Shown: positions 1 through 8,537 of the stretch, in pieces | Layout of the letters: the number at the start of each line of letters is the position of its first letter | How positions within the stretch are numbered: the first letter of the stretch is position 1 | Source of the DNA: an uncultured Burkholderiales bacterium | Lineage (GTDB): Bacteria; Pseudomonadota; Gammaproteobacteria; Burkholderiales; Burkholderiaceae_C | Length of the DNA: 64,000 nucleotides | Assembly (NCBI GenBank): GCA_943908475.1 | Contig: CALTTG010000001.1 | Coordinates: forward strand, 186,001 to 250,000 | Reading direction: 5' to 3' | Position numbers and translations under genes: made by a program | Notes under the pieces: model-generated | Databases searched by the model: none | Told to the model about the DNA's origin: nothing | The model's input: the letters and a program-made list of their open reading frames with translations, nothing else

Positions 1-1
1 G

Positions 2-1870
2 CCGGTGCAATTCTGGCTGGGCTGGCGCTTCTACCGGGCAGGATGGCGGGCCGTCAAGGCCAAGGCCGGCAACATGGACCTGTTGGTTGCGCTTGGCACG
101 TCCGCAGCCTTCGGCCTGTCCGTCTACCTTCTGATGCGGCATTCACAGCACGGCATGCCGCACCTCTATTTCGAAGCCTCGGCTGCAGTGATCACGCTCG
201 TTCTCCTGGGCAAGTGGTTGGAAGATCGCGCAAAGCGGCAGACCACGGACGCGATTCGCTCTCTCAACGCCTTGCGGCCGAGCACGGCACTGGTTCGACG
301 CGATGGCGTTGACGTCGAAATGCCCGTGGCCGACGTGAGGGTCGGTGACCTGGTGAGCATACGCCCGGGTGACCGCGTGCCCGTTGATGGCGAAATCATT
401 GAGGGGCGCAGCCATGTGGATGAATCGCTCATCACAGGCGAAAGCCTGCCTGTCGCCAAACAAGTGGGTGATCAGGTGACCGGCGGGGCCATCAACGCCG
501 AGGGCATGTTGATTGTCAAGACGCAGGCCGTCGGTGCCGAAACAACCCTGGCACGCATCATCCGGCTGATCGAGTCGGCCCAGGCGGGCAAGGCACCCAT
601 CCAGCGCATCGTAGACCGTGTCAGCGCCGTGTTCGTTCCCGTGGTGTTGGGGGTCGCGCTACTCACCTTTCTGGCTTGGCTTGGCATCAACGGAGACTGG
701 GAGCATGCCTTGATCAACGCCGTGGCCGTGCTGGTGATCGCCTGCCCATGTGCATTGGGCCTGGCCACACCCACGGCGATCATGGTCGGAACAGGTGCCG
801 CCGCACGCCGAGGCATCCTCATCAAGGATGCTCAGGCATTGGAGATCGCGCATTCGGTGACCGTCGTGGCGTTCGACAAAACAGGCACACTGACGGAAGG
901 CAAGCCGACGCTGGTAGCCGTTGTCCCGGCCGAAGGGTCAGGCATTGACGAAGTGGTCGCTCTGGCCGCAGCGTTGCAACAAGCAAGCAGCCATCCGCTG
1001 GCACTGGCAGTCACCACCCACGCCCGCGACGCCAGCCTCACCATCCCCTCTGTGCAAGATGCCAAGGCACTGGCGGGCCGGGGCGTCGAGGGCATGGTGA
1101 GGGGAGCCAAGTTGATGCTGGGCAACACCAGACTTTTGAATGAACTGGGGGTGGATGCAGGTGCGCTCGGCACGCAAGCCGATGTGTTGGAGCGGCAAGG
1201 ACGGACCTTGTCATGGCTTGTGCAGCAAAACGCAGGCGGCTTTGAACTGTTGGGGCTGATGGCCTTCGGAGACACCGTCAAGCCCACGGCAACTGCAGCG
1301 GTGAGAAACCTGCACCAACTGGGCATCAAAACCCTCATGCTGACCGGCGACAACCAGGGCAGCGCTGATGCGGTCGCGCAGGCCCTGGGTATTCTCGATG
1401 TGCGAGCGGAGGTGCTGCCCAGCGACAAAGCGGCCATCGTGCAAGCCTTGCGCGCCAGCGGTGAGGTCGTGGCCTTCGTGGGTGATGGCCTGAACGATGG
1501 CCCTGCCCTGGCTGCAGCATCTTGCGGTTTTGCGATGGCCGGAGGTGCTGACGTGGCAACCGAGACCGCAGGCGTCACGCTGATGCGCGGCGACCCCAGG
1601 CTGGTGGCCGACGCCCTGGATGTGTCGCGGCGAACCTATGCCAAGATCAAGCAGGGGCTGTTCTGGGCCTTTGCCTATAACGTCCTGGGCATCCCACTGG
1701 CGGCACTGGGCATGCTCAACCCCGTCATCGCGGGTGCCGCCATGGCGCTCAGCAGCCTCAGCGTCATCGCCAATGCGCTCTTGCTGCGCCGTTGGCGGGG
1801 TGCGATGGAAAACGAGTTGCCACAGCACACCAAGCCTGCCACCGTCAATTCACAAGGAGCCGCTGCATGA
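2..1870 (+). CDS. copA: Copper-translocating P-type ATPase (5' end outside the window)
   Basis: Inner-membrane P1B-type ATPase that exports Cu(I) from the cytoplasm. The reading frame is open to the left edge, so the N-terminal metal-binding domain and first helices are missing from view. Visible in order are the actuator TGES loop, the CPC ion channel motif (codons at 743-751), the DKTGT phosphorylation site (near 875), an HP-type nucleotide-binding motif (SSHPL) and the hinge GDGLNDGPAL. The YN pair and the MxxSS pattern in the last two helices are those of Cu(I) pumps. Its stop overlaps the start of the cueR-like gene by four bases, so the pair is co-transcribed and probably copper-induced from a promoter left of the window. 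Confidence 0.93.
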   Translation, partial: PVQFWLGWRFYRAGWRAVKAKAGNMDLLVALGTSAAFGLSVYLLMRHSQHGMPHLYFEASAAVITLVLLGKWLEDRAKRQTTDAIRSLNALRPSTALVRRDGVDVEMPVADVRVGDLVSIRPGDRVPVDGEIIEGRSHVDESLITGESLPVAKQVGDQVTGGAINAEGMLIVKTQAVGAETTLARIIRLIESAQAGKAPIQRIVDRVSAVFVPVVLGVALLTFLAWLGINGDWEHALINAVAVLVIACPCALGLATPTAIMVGTGAAARRGILIKDAQALEIAHSVTVVAFDKTGTLTEGKPTLVAVVPAEGSGIDEVVALAAALQQASSHPLALAVTTHARDASLTIPSVQDAKALAGRGVEGMVRGAKLMLGNTRLLNELGVDAGALGTQADVLERQGRTLSWLVQQNAGGFELLGLMAFGDTVKPTATAAVRNLHQLGIKTLMLTGDNQGSADAVAQALGILDVRAEVLPSDKAAIVQALRASGEVVAFVGDGLNDGPALAAASCGFAMAGGADVATETAGVTLMRGDPRLVADALDVSRRTYAKIKQGLFWAFAYNVLGIPLAALGMLNPVIAGAAMALSSLSVIANALLLRRWRGAMENELPQHTKPATVNSQGAAA

Positions 1871-2325
1871 GCGAACACATGAACATCGGAGAAGCAGCCA
1901 AGGCCTCTGGCGTGTCGGCCAAGATGATCCGGCACTATGAAAGCGTGGGGCTCTTCCCCGGCGCTTTGCGAACCGATGCAGGTTACCGCCAGTACACCGA
2001 CAAGGAGGTCGGCACCTTGCGCTTCATTCGGCAAGCCAGAGACCTCGGGTTCTCGCTGGATCAGATCCGCGAACTGCTGGGACTATGGCAAGACCGTCGA
2101 CGCCCAAGCCGCCAAGTGAAGGCGCTGGCCCAGGCCCATCTGCAGGAGTTAAATCAGAAGCTCCAGGAATTGCTTGCCATGAAGGCCACCCTCGAACACC
2201 TCGTTCATTGCTGCCATGGTGATGACAGACCGGACTGCCCGATCCTCGATATCCTGGCAACCCCACATGCCCAAAGCGAAACGAAGCCCGCGCGGAGCGG
2301 GCTGCGGTCAGGTCGGCAAAGTTGA
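1867..2325 (+). CDS. cueR: MerR-family copper-responsive regulator, CueR type
   Basis: Transcription activator of 152 aa that senses Cu(I) and switches on copper export genes. An N-terminal winged helix-turn-helix (about residues 5-70) is followed by a dimerisation helix and a metal-binding loop with Cys116 and Cys124 in the CX7C spacing of CueR. Ser81 lies where monovalent-metal sensors carry Ser rather than Cys. The ATG start overlaps the copA stop as ATGA, which implies translational coupling. The last 20 residues or so are basic and low in complexity. Its target promoter is probably upstream of copA, outside the window. HmrR is an equivalent name. Confidence 0.88.
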   Translation: MSEHMNIGEAAKASGVSAKMIRHYESVGLFPGALRTDAGYRQYTDKEVGTLRFIRQARDLGFSLDQIRELLGLWQDRRRPSRQVKALAQAHLQELNQKLQELLAMKATLEHLVHCCHGDDRPDCPILDILATPHAQSETKPARSGLRSGRQS

Positions 2326-2359
2326 CCTGGACGATGTGGGCAAGCAGCGCATCATCCAA

Positions 2360-2650
2360 TCAATCCAGGTGTCCTTCGCTGATCAGGTTGCCAAGCCTTG
2401 CCACCTCGTTGCTGCTCGCAACTATCTTCTTCCCGTCGACGGTTTCTAACGTTTCACCTTTTTTCATGTAAACGGCTTTTCCATACTTACTTTCCTTCGC
2501 CATTTTTCCATCCTTGAAAATGTAAAGCGTGCCACCATCTTTCAGTTGATGCGTAGCAGCGGCCTGATTTTTAGCCGCATCACCAGCATAAGCAGACCCG
2601 ACAAATCCAATCAAGGCGACAAGCGTGATCAACGAGGTAGAATTTTTCAT
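2360..2650 (-). CDS. copK: Periplasmic copper-binding protein CopK
   Basis: Small periplasmic protein of 96 aa with a signal peptide cut after about residue 22 (SAYA). The mature part carries the CopK pattern known from Cupriavidus: a core with FKDGKMAKESKYGK, then ETVDGKKI and NEVARL. CopK binds Cu(I) through methionines and Cu(II) cooperatively, and appears only in copper-stressed Burkholderiales. The gene stands alone, convergent with the cueR-like gene, and its base composition is visibly more AT-rich than that of the neighbouring ATPase. An inverted repeat at 2680-2709 lies directly upstream and may be part of its promoter. Confidence 0.82.
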   Translation of the reverse strand: MKNSTSLITLVALIGFVGSAYAGDAAKNQAAATHQLKDGGTLYIFKDGKMAKESKYGKAVYMKKGETLETVDGKKIVASSNEVARLGNLISEGHLD

Positions 2651-2679
2651 GGTGTTTCCTCTTAGAAATTGGCAAAAAT

Positions 2680-2709
2680 GTGGCCTTCGAATAAAATATA
2701 TAAGGCCAC
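2680..2709. repeat. Inverted repeat upstream of copK
   Basis: Two perfect 8-bp arms, GTGGCCTT and AAGGCCAC, flank an AT-rich 14-nt spacer. It lies 29 to 58 nt upstream of the copK start on the minus strand, so it could be an operator or a 5' leader hairpin. There is no T-run in the copK direction that would make it a simple terminator. Confidence 0.5.
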
Positions 2710-2759
2710 GACATGCAATTTAACCGCTGCCACCTTACATAGACATGACGTCGCGATGA

Positions 2760-3614
2760 CTAATTTGACAGCATCTCGTCAATATTAAAACGTCTTGAAA
2801 ACTCATCCGTCATTCTTGAAATAATGTGCTTGTCATAGACCCTTGCCAATTGCGCATCATTGCCACCCAAACGGATGTTCTTTTTGAACAAGGCCGTACG
2901 TCTGGACCCAGGCATATCTGGTCTGCGTGAGGGAGCATTGAAAACTTACCTGACCCGAAATCCGGAGCGCACAGCACACGCGTTAACCCAAATATCATCC
3001 GCATCAGGACACGTCGCCCGGTAACCGAGTCCGACTCGTTTGAGCAGAAGCAGAAAATCAGGTGGGTAAAGTACACCACCCACTCCAGTGGAGAAATTTA
3101 GATGGGAGGGGACACTGCTATTGCAAAGCGGCCATGCGATGTAGGGCATCAATGCATCGCCATTCGTTAAGACAGACCGAGCGCGCAAACAATGAATAAC
3201 GGCCTTATCGCTCAACCAGGCATCAAAAAGATGCTTGAAAGCAAGATGTTCGTAAAAAACATCGTCGTCAATGGTGATCAAAGGTCGAACGAAAGAGGCA
3301 TTCATCTGCAGATAAGGTTGCGGCTTTTTGTGAGGCCCATCGTTTTCGCAGGTTATCACCTCCAATCCACGATGACACAAACGCGTCAACGATTTCGGCA
3401 ATCGCCCCGGCCAATCTTCCCGAGACAAGAACAGAATGACTCTTCTGGGCTTAATTCCGCTGCACGCAGATTCGATCGCCAAATGAACCCTGTTGACACG
3501 ATCTCCGTGTGAAGTGAGGGACACATCAAACGCTGAGCTCTCGTCCACCAATTTTTCTTTCGATAACCAGTTTTTCAATGCATACCGAAGAAAAAGAAGA
3601 TAGCTCTTCACCAC
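2760..3614 (-). pseudogene. Glycosyltransferase-like gene broken by an in-frame stop
   Basis: The first 222 codons encode a protein with the opening pattern SLTSHGDRV, the run RRVILFLSREDW and an acidic TIDDDV motif, resembling small glycosyltransferases that add sugars to cell-surface glycans. The frame meets TAA at 2946-2948. The same frame then continues for 62 more codons (VFNAPSRRPDMPG onward to EMLSN) with typical family C-terminal character, so one nonsense change splits an otherwise intact gene of about 285 codons. The region is AT-rich compared with its neighbours and has no link to copper, so it is probably a transferred fragment. A sequencing error at the TAA cannot be excluded. 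Confidence 0.68.
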
Positions 3615-3831
3615 AGCCCCAAAACAAAAAGCATTCCCAAATCAGGCCAAAAACCATCTTCAGCTGAGCGGGCACTGAATTGGACTATGGGCGATCCTCT
3701 AACCAACCAACCCGATCAGATAAATAGCCCAAGCAAAGCCCGATTGAATCGATCTCGGAAAAACACCACCGAGCACAGACAGTCAACGCTAACTCAACAA
3801 GCCTGGCACCTAACGTGATTTAACACTTTCG

Positions 3832-4173
3832 TCAAGGCGCATTTTTAATTTCCGTCACGATCATCTTCCCACCCTCGCTGAGGACCATGAATTTCACCTG
3901 ATCACCAGGCTTGAGATTGGACAAGATGCTCTTGTCTTTGGCGGTAAACACCATGGTCATGCCTGGCATGTCCAGGTGCTTGATGTCACCATGCTTGATG
4001 GTGACTTTGCCGTTGGTCTGATCAATTTTCTTGATCTCGCCGTCGGTCATTGCGGGAGCCTGCGCGGACTCCATCTTCGAATGGTCCATGGCAGCTTGAG
4101 CGAATGAAGCAAGTGGAGAAGCGATGCCGATGGCACAAGCCGATACGGCTAAAAATTTAGCAATGACGTTCAT
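3832..4173 (-). CDS. CusF-like periplasmic copper-binding protein
   Basis: Exported protein of 113 aa with a signal peptide (cut near FAQA) and a single CusF-type beta-barrel. CusF carries periplasmic Cu(I)/Ag(I) to RND efflux pumps. The binding strand reads HLDMPGMTMVF: the two methionines of CusF are present, but the tryptophan that stacks on copper in E. coli CusF is replaced by Met, as in many distant homologues. The start with AGGT just upstream is preferred over an ATG four codons earlier. It is the last gene of the six-gene copper operon starting at 8387. No CusA or CusB lies next to it, so its partner is unclear. Confidence 0.85.
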   Translation of the reverse strand: MNVIAKFLAVSACAIGIASPLASFAQAAMDHSKMESAQAPAMTDGEIKKIDQTNGKVTIKHGDIKHLDMPGMTMVFTAKDKSILSNLKPGDQVKFMVLSEGGKMIVTEIKNAP

Positions 4174-4181
4174 TGTTGACC

Positions 4182-4676
4182 TCATGAATAAGAGTTAAAA
4201 ACCAGAACCGATCCGTCTTTGCGGATCAGCAGCACTTGGTATGGATCGCGGTGACCATCAAAGTCAGGCCCATCCATCCCAGGAGATCCGACAGGCATGC
4301 CTGGCACAGCCAAACCCAGTGCATTTGGCCGGTCTTTGAGCAACCGGCGGATATCGCGCGCAGGGACGTGCCCCTCGATCACATAGCCGGACACCACCGC
4401 CGTGTGACAGGAGGCGTGGCGCTCCGGCATGCCAAGGGTGGCACGCGCGGCCTTGTTGCCTTCATCCACCACGGTGACGACGAAGCCATTGTGCTCAAGG
4501 TGCGAGACCCACAGCTTGCAACAGCCGCAGTTAGGGTCTTTCCAAACCTTGATTGGTGTTCGCTCCGCAGCCTCTGAGGCCGCCCAAATCGTCGGCGCAC
4601 ATGCCAACGACAAGGCCGCCATCAGCACTTTGCGTCTGGAACGCAATGGAGATACAGATTGGTCTCGCATGATCAT
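4182..4676 (-). CDS. DUF411 putative periplasmic metal-binding protein
   Basis: Protein of 164 aa with an N-terminal export signal containing an RSRRK stretch (Tat-like) followed by a hydrophobic segment. The DUF411 domain begins with the motif DPNCGCC, a thioredoxin-fold-like cysteine cluster suited to binding copper, and a further conserved Cys-His pair (ASCH) follows. DUF411 genes are recurrent members of copper resistance operons, but their biochemical role is not established. The ATG overlaps the stop of the cupredoxin gene by ATGA, and the next gene starts a few bases downstream, so the three are tightly coupled. Confidence 0.85.
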   Translation of the reverse strand: MIMRDQSVSPLRSRRKVLMAALSLACAPTIWAASEAAERTPIKVWKDPNCGCCKLWVSHLEHNGFVVTVVDEGNKAARATLGMPERHASCHTAVVSGYVIEGHVPARDIRRLLKDRPNALGLAVPGMPVGSPGMDGPDFDGHRDPYQVLLIRKDGSVLVFNSYS

Positions 4677-5176
4677 TTCTTCGAAACCTGGACCTTGCCC
4701 TTCATGCCCGCCTCGTAGTGGCCAGGAACCAAGCACGCGAAGTTCACTGTCCCGGCTTTAGTGAATTGCCAGACGATTTCACCTTGCTGCCCAGGCGCAA
4801 TGGTCACCTTGTTGGGCTCGTCGTGCTCCATGTTCGGGAACTTCTTCATCACCTCCAGATGCTCCAAAAGTTCCTTTTCGGTCCCCAGGTTCATCTCGTG
4901 CTTGATCTGGCCTGCGTTTCTGACGACGAAGCGCACTGTTTCGCCCTGCTTGACTTGAATCGATGCAGGTTCAAATCGCATCTTGTCGCTCATCGAAACC
5001 TTGATCGTTCTGGTGACTTTCGATGCCCGACCAGGCTTGCCGATGGCGGTTTCTTCAGCGGGCTGGGTTCCTGCACCATGGTCATGCGCATGGTCTCCCC
5101 CCGCAAATGCGGAAGCGGACAGCGTCAAGCAAGTTGCAGCAATGAAGTGGGTGGCGAATCGACGTTTGTTCATCAT
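4673..5176 (-). CDS. Periplasmic cupredoxin (plastocyanin/azurin-like)
   Basis: Secreted blue-copper-type protein of 167 aa. A signal peptide ends at about ASAFA and is followed by a His-rich linker (GGDHAHDHG). The cupredoxin fold supplies the type 1 ligands seen in the sequence: His in KHEM, then Cys, His and Met in the segment CLVPGHYEAGM. It may shuttle electrons to, or copper to and from, the multicopper oxidase encoded just upstream. A second ATG directly after the first gives an almost identical product. Confidence 0.87.
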   Translation of the reverse strand: MMNKRRFATHFIAATCLTLSASAFAGGDHAHDHGAGTQPAEETAIGKPGRASKVTRTIKVSMSDKMRFEPASIQVKQGETVRFVVRNAGQIKHEMNLGTEKELLEHLEVMKKFPNMEHDEPNKVTIAPGQQGEIVWQFTKAGTVNFACLVPGHYEAGMKGKVQVSKK

Positions 5177-5203
5177 GAAAAATCCGCATCAAGAGGTTGA
5201 GAA

Positions 5204-6616
5204 TCAGTGATCGCTGTGAGACGTAGGCTTGCGGGCTCGCACCTCGACAGCCTTGTCAGGCTTCTTGGCCCGGGGCATAGATTGCCCACCTTCAGACTTG
5301 AATCTGGCAGGCTCACTCAAGGGGCCGGTATATTCATGTGCCACGGTGCCTGCAGGATGCTTGAACCAACCAGGGTCCTTGTAATCGCCATGCTTTTGGT
5401 TCTTGCGAACCTTGAGAACACTGAACATGCCGCCCATCTCGACCGAGCCAAAAGGCCCTTCGCCAGTCATCATGGGTACCGTGTTGTCAGGTATCGGCAT
5501 TTCCATCTCGGTCATGTCGGCCATCCCACGCTCGCCCATGACCATGTACTCAGGCAAAAGGCCCTTGATCTTTTTGGCAACGCCACGGTGATCCACACCA
5601 ATCAGATTTGGAACGTCATGCCCCATGGCGTTCATGGTGTGATGGCTCTTGTGGCAGTGAAAAGCCCAGTCCCCCTCCTCATCGGCCAAAAACTCGATCT
5701 GCCGCATTTGCCCAACGGCAACGTCGGTGGTCACCTCGTACCAGCGAGTGCTCTTCGGCGTCGGGCCACCATCGGTGCCTGTCACCAAAAATTCATGGCC
5801 ATGCAAATGGATGGGATGGTTCGTCATCGTGAGATTGCCAACCCGGATGCGCACTTTGTCGTTGAGTCGAACGTTGAGCGAATCGACCCCTGGGAAAATG
5901 CGGCTGTTCCATGCCCACAGATTGAAATCAAGCATGGTCATCGTTTTGGGCGTGTAACTGCCCGGATCGATGTCAAAGGCATTGAGCAAGAAGCAGAAGT
6001 CTCTGTTGACCTCATCGATCAAGGGGTGCTTGCTCTTCGGGTGCGTGACCCAAAACCCCATCATGCCCATGGCCATCTGGGTCATTTCATCAGCGTGAGG
6101 GTGATACATGAACGTTCCCGGGCGACGTGCCACGAACTCGTAAACGTAGGTCTTCCCCACGGGAATGGCGGGCTGATTCAAACCGGCCACGCCGTCCATG
6201 CCGTTGGGCAGGCGCTGTCCATGCCAATGGATGCTCGTGTGCTCTGGCAACCTGTTGGTGACATAGATTCGAACACGGTCGCCTTCCACCACTTCAATGG
6301 TAGGCCCCGGGCTTTGCCCGTTGTACCCCCAAAGATGCGCCTTGAAGCCTGGTGCCATCTCTCTCACCACTGGCTCGGCAACCAAGTGGAACTCCTTGAC
6401 GCCCTGGTTCATACGCCAGGGCAAAGTCCATCCATTCAAGGTCACCACAGGGTTGTACAAGCGCCCCGTTTCAGGAATGAGCGGAGCCATGGTTTCCGCG
6501 CTGGTCTGAATCACTGGCTCAGGTAATGCAGCCATGGCCACACGGCTGACGGCACTGGCGGCCACGGCACCACCCGCAATGCCAGCCATCCTGAAAAAAT
6601 CTCTTCTTGACGACAT
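5204..6616 (-). CDS. Tat-exported multicopper oxidase
   Basis: Periplasmic oxidase of 470 aa that probably oxidises Cu(I) to the less toxic Cu(II). The leader SSRRDFFRMAG is a Tat signal. The four copper-ligand motifs are complete: HWHG, HPHA, HPIHLHGH and HCHKSHHTMNAMGH, the last giving type 1 ligands with an axial Met. A Met-rich stretch (near MADMTEMEMP) follows, as in copper-resistance oxidases, where it binds Cu(I). The protein is shorter than classical plasmid CopA (about 600 aa). A good ribosome site (AAGGAAC) precedes the ATG. It is third in the copper operon, after the TolC-like gene. Confidence 0.9.
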   Translation of the reverse strand: MSSRRDFFRMAGIAGGAVAASAVSRVAMAALPEPVIQTSAETMAPLIPETGRLYNPVVTLNGWTLPWRMNQGVKEFHLVAEPVVREMAPGFKAHLWGYNGQSPGPTIEVVEGDRVRIYVTNRLPEHTSIHWHGQRLPNGMDGVAGLNQPAIPVGKTYVYEFVARRPGTFMYHPHADEMTQMAMGMMGFWVTHPKSKHPLIDEVNRDFCFLLNAFDIDPGSYTPKTMTMLDFNLWAWNSRIFPGVDSLNVRLNDKVRIRVGNLTMTNHPIHLHGHEFLVTGTDGGPTPKSTRWYEVTTDVAVGQMRQIEFLADEEGDWAFHCHKSHHTMNAMGHDVPNLIGVDHRGVAKKIKGLLPEYMVMGERGMADMTEMEMPIPDNTVPMMTGEGPFGSVEMGGMFSVLKVRKNQKHGDYKDPGWFKHPAGTVAHEYTGPLSEPARFKSEGGQSMPRAKKPDKAVEVRARKPTSHSDH

Positions 6617-6630
6617 CTTTGTTCCTTTGA

Positions 6631-8061
6631 TCAGTGGCCGCCACCGGCGCTGGGAGCTGCGCCGCCGACGGACAAGGTGGTACTGGTGGGGCGCCCGATC
6701 AGAGAGGCCTGCATCGCGGCGTCAGCCAACCAGAACTGTTGTTCAGCATCAATGGCGGCAATCACAGTTTCCACTTGATCCCGGTAGTCGGCCAGCAGCT
6801 CGAATACACCGATGAGCATGCCGTTGTAGCGAAGCTGGTTCTCATCCGAGATGACCTTTCGCAGAGGCAGAACCTCGTCTCTGTAATGCCTGGCGACGTC
6901 GTGAGCAGCTCGATAGGCCGAATAGCTCTCTCGCAAATTGGAGCCCGCTGAGCGTGTGACAGCTTCAAGCTGATTGGCTGCCGCCAAAGTTCGCGCATTG
7001 AAGGCGTCGCGCTGCATGCCACCCCAGTCGAAAACTGGCAGCCGCAGGGCCAACTCAAACCCTCTGGCACGGGTACGTGTACCTTCTGCATTGTCAAAGG
7101 TGGTGTTTCGAAGCGCTGTCACTTCGATGTCAGTCAGCGAGTTGACCAGTTCAATGCCCTGAGCTTTGGCATAGGTCTCAAAAGTGCTCTTGGCCAAGCG
7201 AACATCCAGTCGTGTTTGAGAGGCTTGTTGACTGAATGCCTTCGGGCTTACCGGCTCCTTGGGCAAGTCGGGTAGACGATCTGGAAGCCTCAGTTGATCG
7301 GCTTGTTCATCGTTCAAGCCAAGAATGCGCACCAACTCTTCTCTGGCCGCAGTGCTCAAGTGGTTTGCAGAAGCCAGCCGGGTTGCCGCGTCGGCATAGA
7401 AGGCCTGTTGTCTGGCGCGCGAAACACGATTGAAGTTGCCGACCGCCTGCATGCGCTGCGCCAGTTCTGCGCTTGCTTGCGATGCTTCATAGACCTGTTC
7501 GGCGTACTTGAGCGTCTGTTGGGCCGCCACGGCTCGGACCCATGCCTTGCGGACCAGGGTCACCTGGTCCACAACGTCTGCAGCCAGCTTTACCTGTGCT
7601 TGTTCGATTCGTCGGCTGGCGGCACTTTGTCGCCAAGGTAGAGAGATGAGATCAAGCAAGCCAAAGGACAATGCACGCCCCAACTCCAGCTCATCGCCAG
7701 CCCGCAAACGCTCAAAACTGAACACCGGATTGGCGATACGGCCTGACTGAGCTGTCTCAGCCGCCTCAGCCCAACTCTGCGCCAGAAGGGCTTGCATGGA
7801 AGGGCTATTGACCAACGCCAGCTCCACCGCTTGCGACTGGCTCAAAGGCTTTTCCAGCAGTGATTGAGCCCGTCCGCCGAGCTTTGCCTTTTCAGAATCG
7901 TTCGTCACCAGCGACAGATTCCCCTGCGTGAAGCCCGAGGTTTCGTCGTTGATGCGCTTGACCGATTGACCAATGTCGATGCTGGCACAACCCGAGAGAA
8001 CACCCAAACCGATCACAGCGATACCCGCTCTCAGCGGTACTCGATTGAACAGCCCTTTCAT
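6631..8061 (-). CDS. TolC-family outer-membrane lipoprotein
   Basis: Outer-membrane efflux-type protein of 476 aa. The N-terminus has a lipobox (VLSGC), so the mature protein is lipidated. The body has the repeated long amphipathic helices of the OEP/TolC fold. It resembles CusC-type channels, but no membrane-fusion or RND gene follows it here; instead it sits between a small His-tailed protein and a multicopper oxidase. It may serve the distant CzcBA pump or act on its own in periplasmic copper handling. Its start overlaps the stop of the upstream gene by four bases. Confidence 0.85.
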   Translation of the reverse strand: MKGLFNRVPLRAGIAVIGLGVLSGCASIDIGQSVKRINDETSGFTQGNLSLVTNDSEKAKLGGRAQSLLEKPLSQSQAVELALVNSPSMQALLAQSWAEAAETAQSGRIANPVFSFERLRAGDELELGRALSFGLLDLISLPWRQSAASRRIEQAQVKLAADVVDQVTLVRKAWVRAVAAQQTLKYAEQVYEASQASAELAQRMQAVGNFNRVSRARQQAFYADAATRLASANHLSTAAREELVRILGLNDEQADQLRLPDRLPDLPKEPVSPKAFSQQASQTRLDVRLAKSTFETYAKAQGIELVNSLTDIEVTALRNTTFDNAEGTRTRARGFELALRLPVFDWGGMQRDAFNARTLAAANQLEAVTRSAGSNLRESYSAYRAAHDVARHYRDEVLPLRKVISDENQLRYNGMLIGVFELLADYRDQVETVIAAIDAEQQFWLADAAMQASLIGRPTSTTLSVGGAAPSAGGGH

Positions 8062-8387
8062 CGACGGCTCTCCCCGTGACCTGCGTGCGGATCATCGTTT
8101 CCAGACTCGGTGCTCGGTTTGATGTTGGGACCACCACGCGACTCTCGTGCGTAAGCTCGCCAACCACCAATTCGACCGACCAAGTCGTTGGACTCCTTCC
8201 AGGCCGCGAGAACCGGATCGGAAAAGCCCTGGTAGCTGCCAATAGGGGATCGGTAGGTCACCTTGTATTCAGGTGGCGCGATTGGTTCAGCACTGGCAGG
8301 CTGCTGGGCTTGGGTCAGCCCCCCCATGGCTAACAGCACCAGACCCAGTGCGGGGCGAACAACATAGGACGATTGGGCCAATAGCAT
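8058..8387 (-). CDS. Small secreted protein, first gene of the copper operon
   Basis: Unrecognised protein of 109 aa with a signal peptide ending near LTQAQ and a tail rich in His and charge (DDPHAGHGESRR). The central part (YKVTYRSPIGSYQGF) suggests a small folded domain. It has a strong ribosome site (GAGGAAG) and is translationally coupled to the TolC-like gene. Similar genes precede the outer-membrane gene in other copper operons, so a periplasmic metal-handling role is an inference from position only. Confidence 0.72.
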   Translation of the reverse strand: MLLAQSSYVVRPALGLVLLAMGGLTQAQQPASAEPIAPPEYKVTYRSPIGSYQGFSDPVLAAWKESNDLVGRIGGWRAYARESRGGPNIKPSTESGNDDPHAGHGESRR

Positions 8388-8452
8388 GTCTTCCTCTTGG
8401 CAAGCTGTGATTTCAAGCTGCCATTGTGCTCAGGTCAGCCTGTCGAGAACCT

Positions 8453-8486
8453 GTTTCGCAGATGACAGTTTTGTCATCTGCGAAAC
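8453..8486. promoter_or_regulatory. CusR/CopR-type operator between divergent copper operons
   Basis: Two perfect 15-bp arms (GTTTCGCAGATGACA and its complement) are separated by 4 nt. The core ATGACA-N4-TGTCAT matches the known E. coli CusR box (AAAATGACAANNTTGTCATTTT). It sits between the six-gene copper operon, which starts at 8387 and reads left, and the response-regulator gene reading right, so it probably controls both. Confidence 0.85.
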
Positions 8487-8537
8487 GCACGTCAGAATGG
8501 CGGCAAACTCATGCGCTGGCAGGAACTGGAGATCACC

